A stretch of 64,000 nt of DNA, taken from contig WWBZ02000016.1 in the NCBI GenBank assembly GCA_011503125.2, positions 2,108,001 through 2,172,000 of the forward strand, read 5' to 3'. The DNA is from Botryosphaeria dothidea (taxonomy: Eukaryota > Ascomycota > Dothideomycetes > Botryosphaeriales > Botryosphaeriaceae). Positions within the stretch are counted from its first letter, which is position 1; each line of letters opens with the position of its first letter. Positions 1 to 11,717 of this stretch are shown here, in pieces. The translations under genes were made by a program, and so were the position numbers. A model generated the notes under the pieces. It searched no databases, was not told the DNA's origin, and worked only from the letters and a program-made list of their open reading frames with translations.

Positions 1-2107
1 TTCAAGGAGCGTTACGACCCTGAGGCCAGGAATACCTTCCGTCAACATCTCAGCGACTTCCGCCGCGGCATCTACAATCAGTGGGAGCAGGATCTCGACA
101 CCGGCATCTTTGATGAATTCACTTTGGAAGGCATCTATAAGAGCGAGAGTAACGGTGCCGGTGGCGTTATTGAAAAAGAAGAAGGCGAGACCACTGCCGC
201 AAATGAAGTTCTAGGTGTAGGTGACTTGCTTCCTTCCAAGGGTGGAGACCTGCGAGATGAAGCTGCGCTTCAGCCTACGCTCCTTATTAAGACCATTGCT
301 CCCACAGTCAGCAGGTCAAAGATGGAAGCCTTCTGCAAGGAACATCTCGGCGAGAACGAAGGTGGTTTCAAGTGGCTCAGTCTTAGCGATCCGAACCCGC
401 TCAAGAAATGCCATCGTATTGGCTGGGTCATTCTGAACCCTGGCTCGGAAGAAGCTGTGAAGGATGAACGAGGGGATGGTCGTGAGGATGAAGGTGAAGA
501 AGTTGACACGGCAAGATCTGAAGCAGGCGCGCCATCCACTTCTACAGCCGAAAAGGCCCTTGCTGAGCTCAACGGAAAGACAATTCAAGACGAGGTTCGC
601 GGTGATTTCACATGCCATGTGGGAATCCACGAGCCACCTGCTGCTCCGCGCAAGAAGGCACTATGGGATTTGTTCTCAGCACCTGAGCGTGTCGAACGCG
701 ATCTTCAGTTGGCAATGCGTCTGGTTTCAAGGCTAGACGAGGAGCTGGGCGCCGAGCACAACGGCTTGGAAAAGATTGAACAAAGAGTTGAGATGCTTCG
801 CAGCCAAGGCGCTCTGCAGCCCCCAGTAACTGCTCCTTCCAGCTCGAAGAAGGAGAAGAAGGAAGAGGAGGAGGATGAGCTTGAGGAAGGAGAGGATGTC
901 AACATGGATGATGAAGATGATGATGAAGGCGCGTACGATGAGGAGGTGGACGATGAGGAATTGCTTGCGAAGAAGAAGAAACTTGATCTCCTGGTGGAAT
1001 ACCTTCGACGCGTCTTCAGTTTCTGCTTCTTCTGCGTCTTCGAGAGTGATTCAGTGCATGAGCTCACTCGCAAATGTCCTGGTGGCCATCTGCGTCGGCC
1101 CCGATCGAGCTTGACGACCGCTGCAAAGACTGTTGCTAGAGCGAGTGCCGCTGGTCAGCAGTTTCCGCTGAAAAAGCAGGAATCGACTGCGGAGGAGGAG
1201 GCGTCAGGGTCGCCAAGCCAAGAGAAGAAAGTGTTCAAGACCAGTGGAAAAAATCAACAGCAGCTTCAAAGAGCTTTCAACTGGGTCAAGACGTATGAAG
1301 ACAAGCTCCTGCAGATTCTCGAACCAGAGAACGTCGATCTGAAGAAGCTTGGGGGTAAACCCGTAGAAGAAGCCCTGGAGGACGAGCTTATCAAATATGT
1401 CAAGCAAGAAGACGAGGCAAAGTTCAGATGCAAAGTACCTGAATGCACTAAGCTGTTCAAGGGGCAGTCTTTTTGGAGGAAGCACGTGGAGAAGCGACAC
1501 GCTGATTTCCACGAGAAACTCAATTCGGAGGTCAGTTTGGTGCGAGAAGAGACAAGATCTGCTGTGGCTAACATATGGATAGGTTGAGATGGTGAACCGC
1601 TATGTGCTGGATCCTGCGCACATTGCTCCGTCCCGCAGCGATGCTAACAGCAATGGGCACTTCCCTCTGCATAACAACGTGCCAACAGGAACGCCTCGGG
1701 GATTCAATCTTGCAAGCATGCCATTCGGATTTCCAGGCATGGCTCCCAACCAAGCAGCATTTTCGGCGCTGTTCGGACAGCAGGGCTTGGCCAACGGCTA
1801 TGGCGGATTTGGCGGCGACGACGAGCGGCACCAGGCCGGGCCGATGCGGCGGGGAAACACGGGGGCTCGGTACGGAAATCGGGCAGCGGGCCCCTACGAT
1901 CGACAGCAGAAGGACGCGCGCACGATGCGGTGGAACGGCGGATCTGGGCGTCTGACACCGCCGCGAGGCAATGGTCGGGCTGGGGCTGGCCCTCGGTATA
2001 CAGATGGAGGTGCGGTCGGCCCGCGCGAGGCGGTGCAGGGAAGGAGCCTCAAGAGCTACGAAGACCTCGACGCGGCGGGCGGCAGCGTCGGCGAGCTCAA
2101 CTACTGA
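1..2107 (+). CDS. ARS2/Pir2-type C2H2 zinc-finger protein (5' truncated by window edge)
   Basis: This is the 3' part of a SERRATE/ARS2 family gene (fission yeast Pir2), a nuclear factor that links the cap-binding complex to RNA processing and decay. The reading frame is open from base 1, so the N-terminus lies outside the window; 684 residues are visible. Exon 1 runs to 1530, intron 1531-1582 (gtcagt...ctaac...tag) and exon 2 spans 1583-2107; the splice keeps the frame (NSE|VEMVNRY). Diagnostic sequence is the conserved core LDLLVEYLRRVFSFC...SVHELTRKCPGGHLRRPR. It is followed by a single C2H2 finger (FRCKVPECTKLFKG...FWRKHVEKRH, about 1425-1500) and a Gly/Arg-rich tail. An acidic low-complexity stretch (about 860-960) precedes the core. 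The ARS2 family call is firm; the exact orthologue name is inferred. Confidence 0.88.
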
Positions 2108-2930
2108 GGGCTTGGCATTACAGAGTTCGAGAGAGGCGTCAGGCATGCCGGGATGGCGATTCAGGCGTCAGAGGGTTGGGTTTATGGTTCTATGTTTCGA
2201 TTAGTCCTCAATCTTGTTACGGGCGGGCAAAAGGGGAGGCAGACAGGCACTCGGTAGGCAGATAGCATAATTGCAAATGTAAAGTCATCGGGGAACGTGT
2301 GTAGGGCTGGACGGTAGCGCGGCAGCTTGCCGCCAAGCTTTGCGGTGGTGTGGGGATCGCCGCTTGGTGGGCGAGGGCTTGGGCAGGTGCACTGTGGCTC
2401 ACGCAGCGCTGACGTCGACGTGTGATGGCTTCGCTCCAGCATCCAAGCCCGGACACAGCAGCAGGCCGGGCGCCAGGACGCCGTCGCTGCCTTTGAGTTT
2501 GGGCGCTGCGGCCGGGCTTGGTAGCTTGCGTACTCAATTTGCCCACACAGCCTCAGGCCTGCAGCCCAGGCGCCAGGCCCCGGGCGCTGTGCCGATGACC
2601 CGTCGTCATCGCAACCGCGCTCCTGCTCTCGCTCTGCGCGCTTTCCCTCTGCACGTCGCCCCGCCCTCCTCTCCATCTTCACTCTCTCTCGCGCTTCTCT
2701 CGCCCTCCTCTCCATCCTTCAGCTGCGGCTGACTCGTGCTGTCTCATTTCTCACGCTCGTTCGCGCCGTCGCCTTTGTTGTCCGCAGCAGCCTCCGACCC
2801 ACAGATCGCGGCGCTGCCCTTGAGCCTGACGACACGAGCCGCAGCCGTAGTCCCTGCACGAGAGCTGTTCTTAAAATATCGAGACGCGCTCGCTGTTCTG
2901 CTGCCCCATTCCGTTTCTTGCTCGCCCACC
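2108..2930. other. Intergenic: ARS2 3' end and leader of the PX gene
   Basis: There is no supported gene here. The segment from about 2620 is rich in CT tracts (ctctccatcttcactctctctcgcg), typical of a fungal 5' leader before the ATG at 2931. ORFs across it are GC-driven and show no family resemblance. Confidence 0.5.
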
Positions 2931-5900
2931 ATGTTCGAAAAGCCGCCCTCTGCGAACCCCGCCAACGAGCCCCCGAGGATCGAGACCGACGCCCCCGCCG
3001 AATTCCCCAAGCCTGTCCGCACCGACACGGTCGACACTTCCAACGATGTCTTCTTCGAAGCGATCGAGGAGCAGGACCAGCATGCTCCTATGGAACGCCT
3101 CACACTCGCGAGGTCGGGCGCATCTTACATGTCGAAGCTGTCGACCAACTCAGTGCCCCCGCCCGGCTCCATTCTCACGGGCAAGCAAGAGCATTGTGTG
3201 CAAATTCCTCCAGGACCATGTCGTGCCGCTGTACTAAACAAGCTGTAGATCTGAAACGCGAGCTTATTTCCCAGCAAACCAAGTTCGAGATCACCGAGCT
3301 GTCGTCGCCAACCGCCCTCCAGAGATTCGGCGCTCCCTTCAGATCTGACGCCGGCGAGGTCGCTCCCAGAGATTCCGAATTGCCACTGCTCCGATACATA
3401 TTCGTGCACCATGTCCGCAATTTCCCTTTCCTTGACCAGGCTAGGGAGAAAGAGTTCTGGCAGGACAAGCTGCAAGTGGTTAGTCTGGACTATCTGTGTC
3501 AGCGCTTCACATACGCTGACTTCTACGCCCCAATGTGCAGTTCCTTGAGTCCTTCGCAAACAAGCATATTTCTGGTTCCGAGGACCGTCTGGAGGAGACT
3601 AAGCGAAGGAAGCTTGCTGTGAAGGCCGAGAAGCTCGTGGAGTTGATGATGGTCTCGGGCATACCTACTGCGTCCGGCTACGAGGAGAGAATACGCTTCT
3701 CCGAAATGGAAGTCGTGGACAGAGGCGCGAATGAGAATGGCTTGGTGGTGAACAAACCTCAGGGCCATCCCATCAACGGCTGGGATGTTAATGTTGCCGG
3801 AGCGCGGACTACGTCAGTCAAACGCCATGTTCGCTACCACACACATGCTGTGAGTCGGCCATTGCTGGAGCTTACACCGCAAACCCCCTTACTGACTGTA
3901 TATTTTAGGAGTACATTCTTCGCGTTCAAAGGAACGATCAGCCTGAGGTATACGTGGGTCGCAAGTGGTCCGATTTTGTTGAGCTGCACAAGAGAATTAG
4001 ACTTGAACTTCCAGGAAAAGTCCTTCCGCCGCTGCCCAGACGAAACAAGAAGAATTCGTACCTCAGCGCTGGTGCAGACGACGATGAAGACGCAGATTCG
4101 CTATCTTCTGTGTCTACCCAAGATGCTACTCATGTTTCATACGCCGGTGACAACACTTCGGACAACGGCAGTGGGGGCGGCGGCCTCCGGAGCTACCTCC
4201 CAATACCGGGAAGCCACAGGCGCAATGCATCCAAGTCGTCGCTGTCGAGTTCACCCTCGCGCAGGCCGTCTGGCGAGAACTTCACCTTTCAACAACGCCA
4301 TGTGCTTTACAGAGAGGAGCAGCGAGTATCCCTCAGAGCATTCCTACGCACATTCCTCAAAAATGAACAAATTGCTCAGTCCAAGGCCATGGCAGAGTTC
4401 CTTACTCGCGATCCTGTTAGCCTGAACGAAGAGGAGATGGAAGACATCGAGCGACGCAAGGAGATGGACGAGAGGCGCGTCGAGGACCAAAGGAAGTTCT
4501 ACGAAATCGCTCGCCAGAGAGCCGCCGAACTCGATGTACACATGGAGAAATTCAGGAGAGAGATCGTGGAAGCGAGTGAGTACCTCAAATGCCACAGCTT
4601 CGTTTGCTCCGTGCTAATCCCTGGCCGTAGACGGACTATCGCACTTGTTCCAGGAGATACGCGTCAAAAACAAAATCTCGGAGTTAAAGCCAGAATATCA
4701 GAAATTCGCCGAGTGGTGCAGGATAGAGTGTGTAGTCTCCTTTTTGGCTTCTACTGATTATGCTTTGCTAATAGCTCATCAGGGTTGCCGCGACGATCTA
4801 CCATCTGTTCCTTGCCGAGGACAATTCTCCAGACTTGTTTGCTCAGCTGAAGAGAATCCACTCGATGGTCCCCTACACTGTCATGAAGAACGTCATCCGC
4901 ATTGCAAACCCGGCTGCCGTGATGAGTGGGGTCTTGGACCTGTTCTTGGCGCAACCCTTCGGTTCACGATCCTTGCTGCAGCGCATTTTCGGCATGGCCA
5001 TCAATGATGGAATCAGTGCTGTTCAGAAGTCGATTGACACTTTATGCGCATCAAGGATAAAAGACAGCGTGCTTTGTGAGAAGATCAAGGCCTACACGAA
5101 CGCCGATGAAGACGTCAAGGCCATCATTCGCCAGCAGGCAGATGCAGAGCAAGTCGATATTCTCGTGGCCATTCTCCGATGTGGTTATTTCGAACCCGAG
5201 CTCTCCTCAGAACAAATCGGAACCGTCTTCAACGCATACGTGGCATGGAACAATGCCGTAGAGAACGTAATGCACCATGGTCCAAGCGCATCATTCTGTT
5301 TTAAGAAGCTAATATGGTGGTCAGGTCGACGTCGAAATGCGCCAAGGAGCAGAGCTTTTTGCTCATCTCAAGCAGCTCCTGAAGCTGTGCCTTAGGCAGA
5401 GAGACAAGAAGATGATGCTCGAGATCATCGAAGAGGTATATCTTGTCAATCGTTATTGTTCTTCCACCGTGGTTCTGACAGATTGATAGCCGACGACTCT
5501 GCAACTGTTCCGGGATCTCTTCACAGTTTTCTACGAGCCACTCGTTCGGGTGTACAAGTCTGCGAACGTATACAGCAGTATCACCGATTTTGCTGTTTTC
5601 GTGGATGACATAATTCGTACCGTAGAAGCAGCGCAGAGAGCCGACATCTCCGCCGATCCCAACCAAACTGTGCAAGCATTCATCGATCTTTGCGCTCGCC
5701 ATGAAGATAACCTGTACAAGTTTATTCACGAAGTCCACATTCATGACAACGGCCTGTTCGATCAACTGATGGGCTGGATTGAAGGTATTCTGGAGTTCCT
5801 GAGGAAGGGACCACCTGGAGGTGGAAAACTAGACATGAACGGCTTGTTCGAACAAGGATTGGAGGCTGGGACTGTCGACAAGAAAACTGCAATCCGGGAG

Positions 5901-6337
5901 ATCAACTCGTTGATCAAATGGCAGACGGCTCGCAAAAAGTGGCATCACGACAAGACCAGGCAAAAAATGGCTCAGGGAGGCGATGATGGCGGAGACCTGG
6001 TCGGCATGGGCATCGGAGGGTTCAAGAGCAGCGATTTTGGGCTCAACGCGGCAAGTGTACTGCAATGCTACAACAGGACAGTTCGTGCTAACGTGGTGAT
6101 CTTAATCTTCAGGATGACCTTGCGGACCTCAATATTGAAGACGAAGATGATGATCCCGACTCAATCGAGGACTCCGACGACGACCCGGACCCGATCATTG
6201 CCGAGCGTAACCGACGGCTGAGGAGGAGAGATCAGTTGAAGAGCACGGCAGGCGAGCCTCAGAAGCCACAAATCTCCGAGCTCAGGAAGTTGCACCCTTC
6301 GTTTCTCAGCATGCTTAGATCTGTTCTTGCAGAATAA
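2931..6337 (+). CDS. PXB-PX-DUF3818 domain protein (yeast Lec1/Ypr097w family)
   Basis: A phosphoinositide-binding sorting-nexin-like protein of 984 residues in nine exons: 2931-3195, 3249-3478, 3541-3849, 3909-4575, 4631-4727, 4783-5266, 5325-5435, 5490-6056, 6113-6337. All eight introns are 53-62 nt GT-AG and keep the frame. Order of parts: an N-terminal PX-associated (PXB) domain (LKRELISQQTKFEI...LPLLRYIFVHHVRNFPFLDQ), a PX domain (YILRVQRNDQPEVYVGRKWSDF...LPGKVLPPLP) with a Ser-rich insert, then a long DUF3818 region (EWCRIEVAATIYHLFLAED...NVIRIANPAAVM) and an acidic C-terminus. The yeast member acts in lipid and ergosterol distribution; extending that role here is inference. The start ATG has a good CACCATG context. 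The last donor (gtactg, 6057) is the weakest splice call. Confidence 0.9.
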
Positions 6338-6710
6338 GCCGCACCTCTGCTTCATGTAAAGATTTGATATCAAAGATGGGAGAAAAGAGAAGATTCAGTC
6401 ATGACTTATGATGTAGTTTATCGACGGGACTGGTGGTCCGGGCAAATGCCTAGAACGATCTATGAAAGGCTGAAAGGCGCGCTATGATCGCGCCATAGAG
6501 CAACATTTTTAAGAACATTGAGGCAACTCGGACAGGATGGGTCCAATGGCGGACTGTACTTTCTAGAAGTCACACGAGGGCGTGATTCGATTTTGTGAGA
6601 ACGGAAGAGAGATACAGAGCACCTCAGCGCCTTTGGTTCTCCACCCACCAGCCAATTGTTCCAGTGATATACATATATGCATATGCAACTTCCACGCAAT
6701 TGTGCGGCGC
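6338..6710. other. Convergent 3' region between PX gene and mL54
   Basis: About 370 bp between two converging stop codons. It is AT-richer than its flanks and probably holds both 3' UTRs. No other structure is seen. Confidence 0.5.
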
Positions 6711-7503
6711 TCAGCCCATGGCCTTGAGGAAATTGGCCTCCTTGATCTGCTTTCTCCTCTTTGCCCGCATAGCTTTGGTAAGATCTTCTCTTGCCCTGTC
6801 GGCTTCCAGGCTGCCCTTTGCCGTGCCATCCCCTGCCGGCAAGTCGACACTCTGCTCGTATACAGGCACCTTGGGCGCTAGTAGATCGGGGTTCAGCATT
6901 GCATGCTTGCGAAGACGTTTTGCCGCAAGACGACGCTGCTTCTTCGATTTTGCTGTTCACATCCAGTCGTCAGTTCCAGCATTACGAGGGAGGCAAAAAC
7001 ACCGATGGCACTCTTTGACGAGGAAACCTGAGGCGCGAGAGAGTAAGAGACGGGCCAGTTGAGAACTTACAGAAGAGGTCGCCCTCAGCAGCTTCCTCCT
7101 TCTTGCCCTCCGGCGTGAGAGCAGTCCACAGCCATGACGGATACTCCGAGTCCTCCATAGCGACGGGGTCGGTCTTGTTCTTGTAGAAGTTGAGGCCCTT
7201 GAGCGGCGTACCGGCCGGCACGGAGCTCTGCACGAGGACGGGCGGCGACGAGGCCTTGCCGGTGGGCTTGGGAATGCCCACGGCGGAAGGCGAGGGCGTG
7301 AGCGGCGTGCTCAGCGGTTGGGCAGCCGAGGTGGACGTCCCCGGGACGCCGCGCGAGGCGGATCTGGCGGCGTCGGTCGTGGGCGCTTTTGCGAACGCGG
7401 CGCGCGTGGTTGTGAAGGCGCGGACGGAGGAATTGGGTGCGGCGGCAGCGGATCGGCGGAGGCCCCGCGAGCCTGCACGGAGGAGGCAGCGCGGACAGAT
7501 CAT
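6711..7503 (-). CDS. Mitochondrial large ribosomal subunit protein mL54 (yeast MRPL37)
   Basis: A 224-residue protein in two exons: 7503-7071 and 6952-6711, with intron 7070-6953 (gtaagt...gaacag) giving DLF|SKSKKQRRLAAKRLRK. The N-terminus is Arg/Ser/Ala-rich without acidic residues (MICPRCLLRAGSRGLRRSA), as in a mitochondrial presequence. The family signature is LKGLNFYKNKTDPVAMEDSEYPSWLWTAL, where fungal mL54 has the YP-WLW motif, followed by a basic C-terminus. It is a structural part of the mitochondrial large subunit. The gene converges with the PX gene on its 3' side. Confidence 0.88.
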
Positions 7504-7622
7504 TGTTTGCGCGGCTGGGCTGGGGAGAGAAAGCAGTAGTCTGGCGGGCGCCGAGATGATACCTTCAAACAGTGCATCTGGCGTGGATCGAGTCTCTTCG
7601 GTAGATTGTTATTCCGGCGGAT

Positions 7623-7702
7623 CCTGGAGTCGCTCTTCTGTACGAGTGTGTTTGAGAGAATCATCACATTCACATCCGGACGGATGCTTCTAGTCCTCGG
7701 GT
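7623..7702. mobile_element. Degraded copy of the nested inverted-repeat (MITE-like) family
   Basis: The right inner arm is recognisable (acatccggacggatgcttct); the left arm (ctggagtcgctcttctgtac) is diverged. It lies just upstream of the mL54 start. Identification rests on similarity to the better copies in this window. Confidence 0.35.
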
Positions 7703-8360
7703 GAGAGCACAACTGCAATAGCTTGTATGGCACGTAAGACCGGGATTTGTCGTTGGGTGGTTGAACTCCTGAGTCACCATGCCCGCCTGCTACAACTTAT
7801 GCAGGCAGGCTTACAATCAAGATGCACGTGAAAAGTAACCCGGGCGTCAACCTAGTCGGACGAGATTGAAGCGACCGGGAAGGATCAGTTGTACCCACAT
7901 CTGAATGAATGCCCAGGTCGATGCCGCGCTGTTTCAACGCTGTTGGGGCAGGTGTCATCTGGGCCGATGGGCTGAAAGGTGGTGGATTGAAGGCAGGCCC
8001 AACTCATGAATCCAGAATGACACTGACGGGTTCTGTCCTTGCGCGGTGGCTGCATGTCAACAGAGCTAGTTACCGCTGCGACAGTTGAGACGGAGGCAGA
8101 AGTGTTTGAAAGCGTCCCGGGGCGTGAGATGACGCTAATTTGGGGAGCCGGATATGCGGAGGATGTGCTGACCTGTTGATTCATCCGGCTGGATCAACGC
8201 ACGACATGGCAGATTTACATGCCGCCTTCTAGAAGGGCGGCCGTCTGAGGGGTCGAGCCGGGTGGGTGGAGCAGCAGCAGAGATGGATGTGTTACTCTCC
8301 ATCCGCGCTCTACCGATCTTCTCGCTTGCACTTGCATGGCTCGACAGCTCGACGTACATG

Positions 8361-8490
8361 AGGGGGGGTATTGCATTTCTAGGAACAAACCCGTCCGGAC
8401 GAATGCTTCCACTCCCCAGAACCCTTACGATGATAATAATGTGCAAAAATTACATTCGGCGCTAAGCGTCGGCTGCGATACCCCTCTGTA
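8361..8490. mobile_element. Partial MITE-like copy (right half)
   Basis: It carries a clean right inner arm (gtccggacgaatgcttccac) at about 8391-8420 and a right outer arm (cgtcggctgcgatacccctc, then TGTA) ending at 8490. The left half is missing or unrecognisable. Confidence 0.6.
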
Positions 8491-9378
8491 ACGCGAGCTA
8501 TTTATGCCCGACCCGAACACCGGTACTAAGCGGCTGATCCTTCTTGGGTGTTGACTTTATCCACACCGCACGCATGAAGGGTTCAGACCATTGGTCACAT
8601 GATGGGCCGGCTACCAAGCAAGGCAGGGCTGGCGATCGGCATGCAACGAAGCGGCGGCGGCGGCAAGCAGCAGCGCGACAGCAAGCAGCGCGCGTCGAGG
8701 GAGCGAGCATCGGGCGCTACAGCTCACGCCGCACTTGAAACGCGAGCAGCGACACGGCCTAAGCCAATGAGACAGCGTTGGCGTGGCTGGAGGGGTTGAC
8801 TGAAGGCGCGCGTGTGGGTGTAACATGCCTACGAAAACGGGCACAGTGTGCAATTTCCTTCGACACGCGGCCAGGCAACTGCCCGAGCAGCGCAGCGCAA
8901 TGAAAGAAGAATCACAATGGCGGGCAGGCTGGGGAGCCATGAGCTTAAACGTCGCGGTGATGACGTGTTCCGGTAAAAAGAAGCGCATTGCCGCGGTGTG
9001 GGCTGGGCCGGGCTGCTGCAGCAGCAGTGGCGGCGTGGCAGGGGCGTGCTCGGTTTCAACAGACAGATGGGAGCGAAGGCCACAGCGACGGCGACTATAT
9101 TTTCATGGGAGTGGAGGGAGTGGAGGCAGAAGCAGCCGTCGGGACGGGCTGCAGCCTCGTGGTGATGCACGAGCAGCGCCAAAGCACCGGGCTCTTCTTG
9201 AGCCGTCCTCAAGCTCCGACAGCGCCGGCGCCCAATAATAAAGCCCCCCCTTCTTGTTCATTCGCTCGCAGTTTTTTCACCAATCGTCGGCCTCCTTCAT
9301 CCAGTCCCGCACAGTGCACTCTCAGTCGCTCGCCGCGCTATCAAAGCTGCTCCACGCGTGCCAGCACGCAGCACGCGT

Positions 9379-9416
9379 CTGAACACCGCCCACGAGCCTG
9401 AACACCGCCTACGAGC
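9379..9416. repeat. 19-bp tandem duplication in hapB leader
   Basis: Two adjacent 19-bp units, ctgaacaccgcccacgagc and ctgaacaccgcctacgagc, differ at one base. This is visible directly; no function is assigned. Confidence 0.7.
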
Positions 9417-9460
9417 CCGTCCGCTCCTGGTCTCGTGACTGTCCCCGACCGCGCGGTAAG

Positions 9461-9510
9461 GTAAGTGTCTTTTTTTTTGCTCTACCGCTCGCTGCCGACG
9501 GCCTTTGCAG
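9461..9510 (+). other. Possible 5' leader intron of hapB
   Basis: A strong donor gtaagtgtct at 9461, a following poly-T tract and the acceptor gcctttgcag ending at 9510 define a 50-nt candidate GT-AG intron in untranslated leader. It needs transcript evidence. Confidence 0.35.
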
Positions 9511-10233
9511 CAGCCCAAGCCCCAGCCCCAGGCCTGCTCCACTCCGCCTTCGCAAGGCGGGCTGTGTGTGCTGCTTGCCTGTCTGCGCCGCTTCGCATCG
9601 CACCCCGACAGCGCGTTTCGTCGCGCCAGCGCCCGACACCACCGGCCACGGCTGCTGTAAGCCGGCAACGTCACCTGGCAGCGCCGCAGCCCGAGTCGCT
9701 GCGACCGCCGGCGTGGACCACCCTAGCACGGTACGGTTATGCGAGGACAACGCATCGCTCGACTTCCGGCCAGCCAGCGCACGCCCTCGTCGCATCCTCG
9801 CATCCTCCCCCAATTGATCTCCCGTAATCTGCGCCGCGCATTGTGCTAACAGAACATCATCGTGCTAGCTACGCGTTTGGAAGAGCTTAATCCCTCTCCA
9901 CACGGCCCCGACCAAGCTCACCGAGTTCCCCGGTCCAGAGCGCACCGCCGCACCCCGTCGCCGTTGAGCGCTCTGATCGCGGCTTAGGCTCGTCATCAGC
10001 TTAACCCTGCCCTGCCTGCGCATCCCCCGGGCCCGCCTCATCCTGACCGTGGCCACCCAATTGACAACGCATAGCTGCTCGTGACGTGACTCAGGCCCGC
10101 CTGCGCCGCCCTCGACCTCAAGACTGCCCGATATCTAGCGAGCGCCCAACAAGGGACATCGAGGCTCTCTCAAAACCTCTAGCTGCGCCAGTCGAAGATC
10201 ACTGACGCTTTGGCTTCATCACGCCCGCAACAG

Positions 10234-10304
10234 GTACGTGAACCGCGCTTCTCGCCGCGCCCGCCTTGATTGGCCCGTCCCGACCACGCGCTGACCACTT
10301 CCAG
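10234..10304 (+). other. Probable 5' leader intron of hapB
   Basis: The donor is gtacgt at 10234, the branch-site match is cgctgac and the acceptor is cacttccag ending at 10304 (71 nt). If spliced, the next exon (10305-10568) contains no ATG before the paired start codons at 10569/10572, which suits efficient initiation of hapB. Confidence 0.5.
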
Positions 10305-10568
10305 CACCATTCCTTCGCCACTAACTGCGCTGCCTCGATCCCCGTCGCGCCATCCCAGCCTCCAGGGACCACTGCCCGCAATACCACGCCCTCCAATCGC
10401 TGCGCTGCGCCCACTGCGCCGCCTGTCACTTGCTCCGATCACCAGCTGCTCGATACACGAGACAGCCGCAGCACAGGCTAGTGCCGCGTCCGACGCGGTC
10501 GACCTCAAGACGCGCCCGTCCGCAAACTCGCCTCTGCTAGAGCTTCCGAGTCACCCAAGACCGCCCTC

Positions 10569-11717
10569 ATGATGGAGTACGCGCAGTATCAGCAACCTCA
10601 CCACCCCCACAACCACGCCCAATCGCACATGCAAAATGCCTACTCCGCGCCCTCCCAGTCCGCCGCCCAGGGCGCCATAACCTCGCCAAACCAGCAGACC
10701 CAGCTGCACCAGCAGCACAACCAGACCTCGCCCATTCTTCCCTCGCAGACGAATCCATACTCGCAGCAGGGCACATCCAATGCTGCAGGCCACCAAGTCC
10801 AGCAGATGGGATATCCGTCGGGAGGCTATGGCGTTGGGATGCACCAGCAGTATATGTCGCCTACTCAGGCGGCCGCCATGGCAACGGCTGCTGCGGCCGG
10901 CCAACCCTATTATCCCATCGGCGACGGCGGCATGCAAGGCCAACTGAGCCAGGACCCGCGCGCTTCGCCCAGGATAGGTGGTGGTGCTCAGGTCAAGCCG
11001 GACCCGCGTGGTCCTCGCTCACCGCCGCAAGTCTCAAACAGCATAAGCGCCCAGTCGACCATCCCCCCGCAGGTTCAAATGCAGCAGACTCTACCGCGCC
11101 GCATGAGCCAGCAGATCAACAACCCCGCAATCCCGCAGCAGCCTCAGCAGGCCATGAATCCGGCCGCAAGCAGGCCCTCTGCGCCCCCGCAGATCCCTCC
11201 TCAAGCACCTCCGGTCCAGCAACATCAATCTTCCCCGGATCTCGTACCTGGCGGAGGTGCCGAGGAATCGCCCCTCTACGTCAATGCCAAACAGTTTCAC
11301 CGCATCTTGAAGAGGCGCATGGCGCGCCAGAAGCTGGAGGAAGCCTTACGCCTGACTTCCAAGGGTCGCAAGCCATACCTTCACGAGTCGCGCCACAACC
11401 ATGCCATGCGCCGGCCTCGAGGACCAGGAGGCCGATTCTTAACCGCCGACGAAGTTGCCGCAATGGAAAAGGCGAAACACAATGAGAACGGCGAAGCGGA
11501 TGATGGAAATGATAAGGAAAATGCCGGTACGCCCGCAAAGTCCCTACAGTCCGGCCCAGCTGGCTCGGCTAAGCGAAAAGTTGGTCCGAACGCTCAGTCG
11601 ACGCCGACAATGAAGAAAGCTAGAACCGGTAACCTTCCGGTCCAGCACCCTGGTACCAGCGGTGACGAAAACAGCGAGGACGATGTCGAGGACGACGTCG
11701 ATGACGACGATGGTTGA
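10569..11717 (+). CDS. hapB: CCAAT-binding complex subunit HapB (NF-YA/HAP2)
   Basis: Sequence-specific subunit of the fungal CCAAT-binding complex (HapB/C/E), which binds CCAAT boxes and, with HapX, controls iron and redox genes. It has a single coding exon of 382 residues. The N-terminal 230 residues are Gln/Pro/Ala-rich, as in activating regions. Residues about 232-300 hold the complete NF-YA core: the subunit-interaction helix [20 protein letters not shown], then the DNA-binding part [20 protein letters not shown] followed by GPGGRF. A basic KRK segment (possible NLS) and an acidic tail ([13 protein letters not shown]) follow. Tandem ATGs at 10569 and 10572 are both possible starts. The long leader with predicted introns suggests post-transcriptional control; this is inference. 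Confidence 0.97.
   Translation: MMEYAQYQQPHHPHNHAQSHMQNAYSAPSQSAAQGAITSPNQQTQLHQQHNQTSPILPSQTNPYSQQGTSNAAGHQVQQMGYPSGGYGVGMHQQYMSPTQAAAMATAAAAGQPYYPIGDGGMQGQLSQDPRASPRIGGGAQVKPDPRGPRSPPQVSNSISAQSTIPPQVQMQQTLPRRMSQQINNPAIPQQPQQAMNPAASRPSAPPQIPPQAPPVQQHQSSPDLVPGGGAEESPLYVNAKQFHRILKRRMARQKLEEALRLTSKGRKPYLHESRHNHAMRRPRGPGGRFLTADEVAAMEKAKHNENGEADDGNDKENAGTPAKSLQSGPAGSAKRKVGPNAQSTPTMKKARTGNLPVQHPGTSGDENSEDDVEDDVDDDDG

Larger units (their letters stand above)
7504..10568. other. Long intergenic region with the extended hapB leader
   Basis: No convincing gene. It holds the divergent upstream regions of mL54 and hapB, two degraded inverted-repeat elements (7623-7702, 8361-8490) and, from about 9250, a CT/GC-rich leader with probable introns. 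A 19-bp direct tandem duplication (ctgaacaccgcccacgagc with one mismatch) occurs at 9379-9416. A CCAAT box is visible near 8763. Confidence 0.5.
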
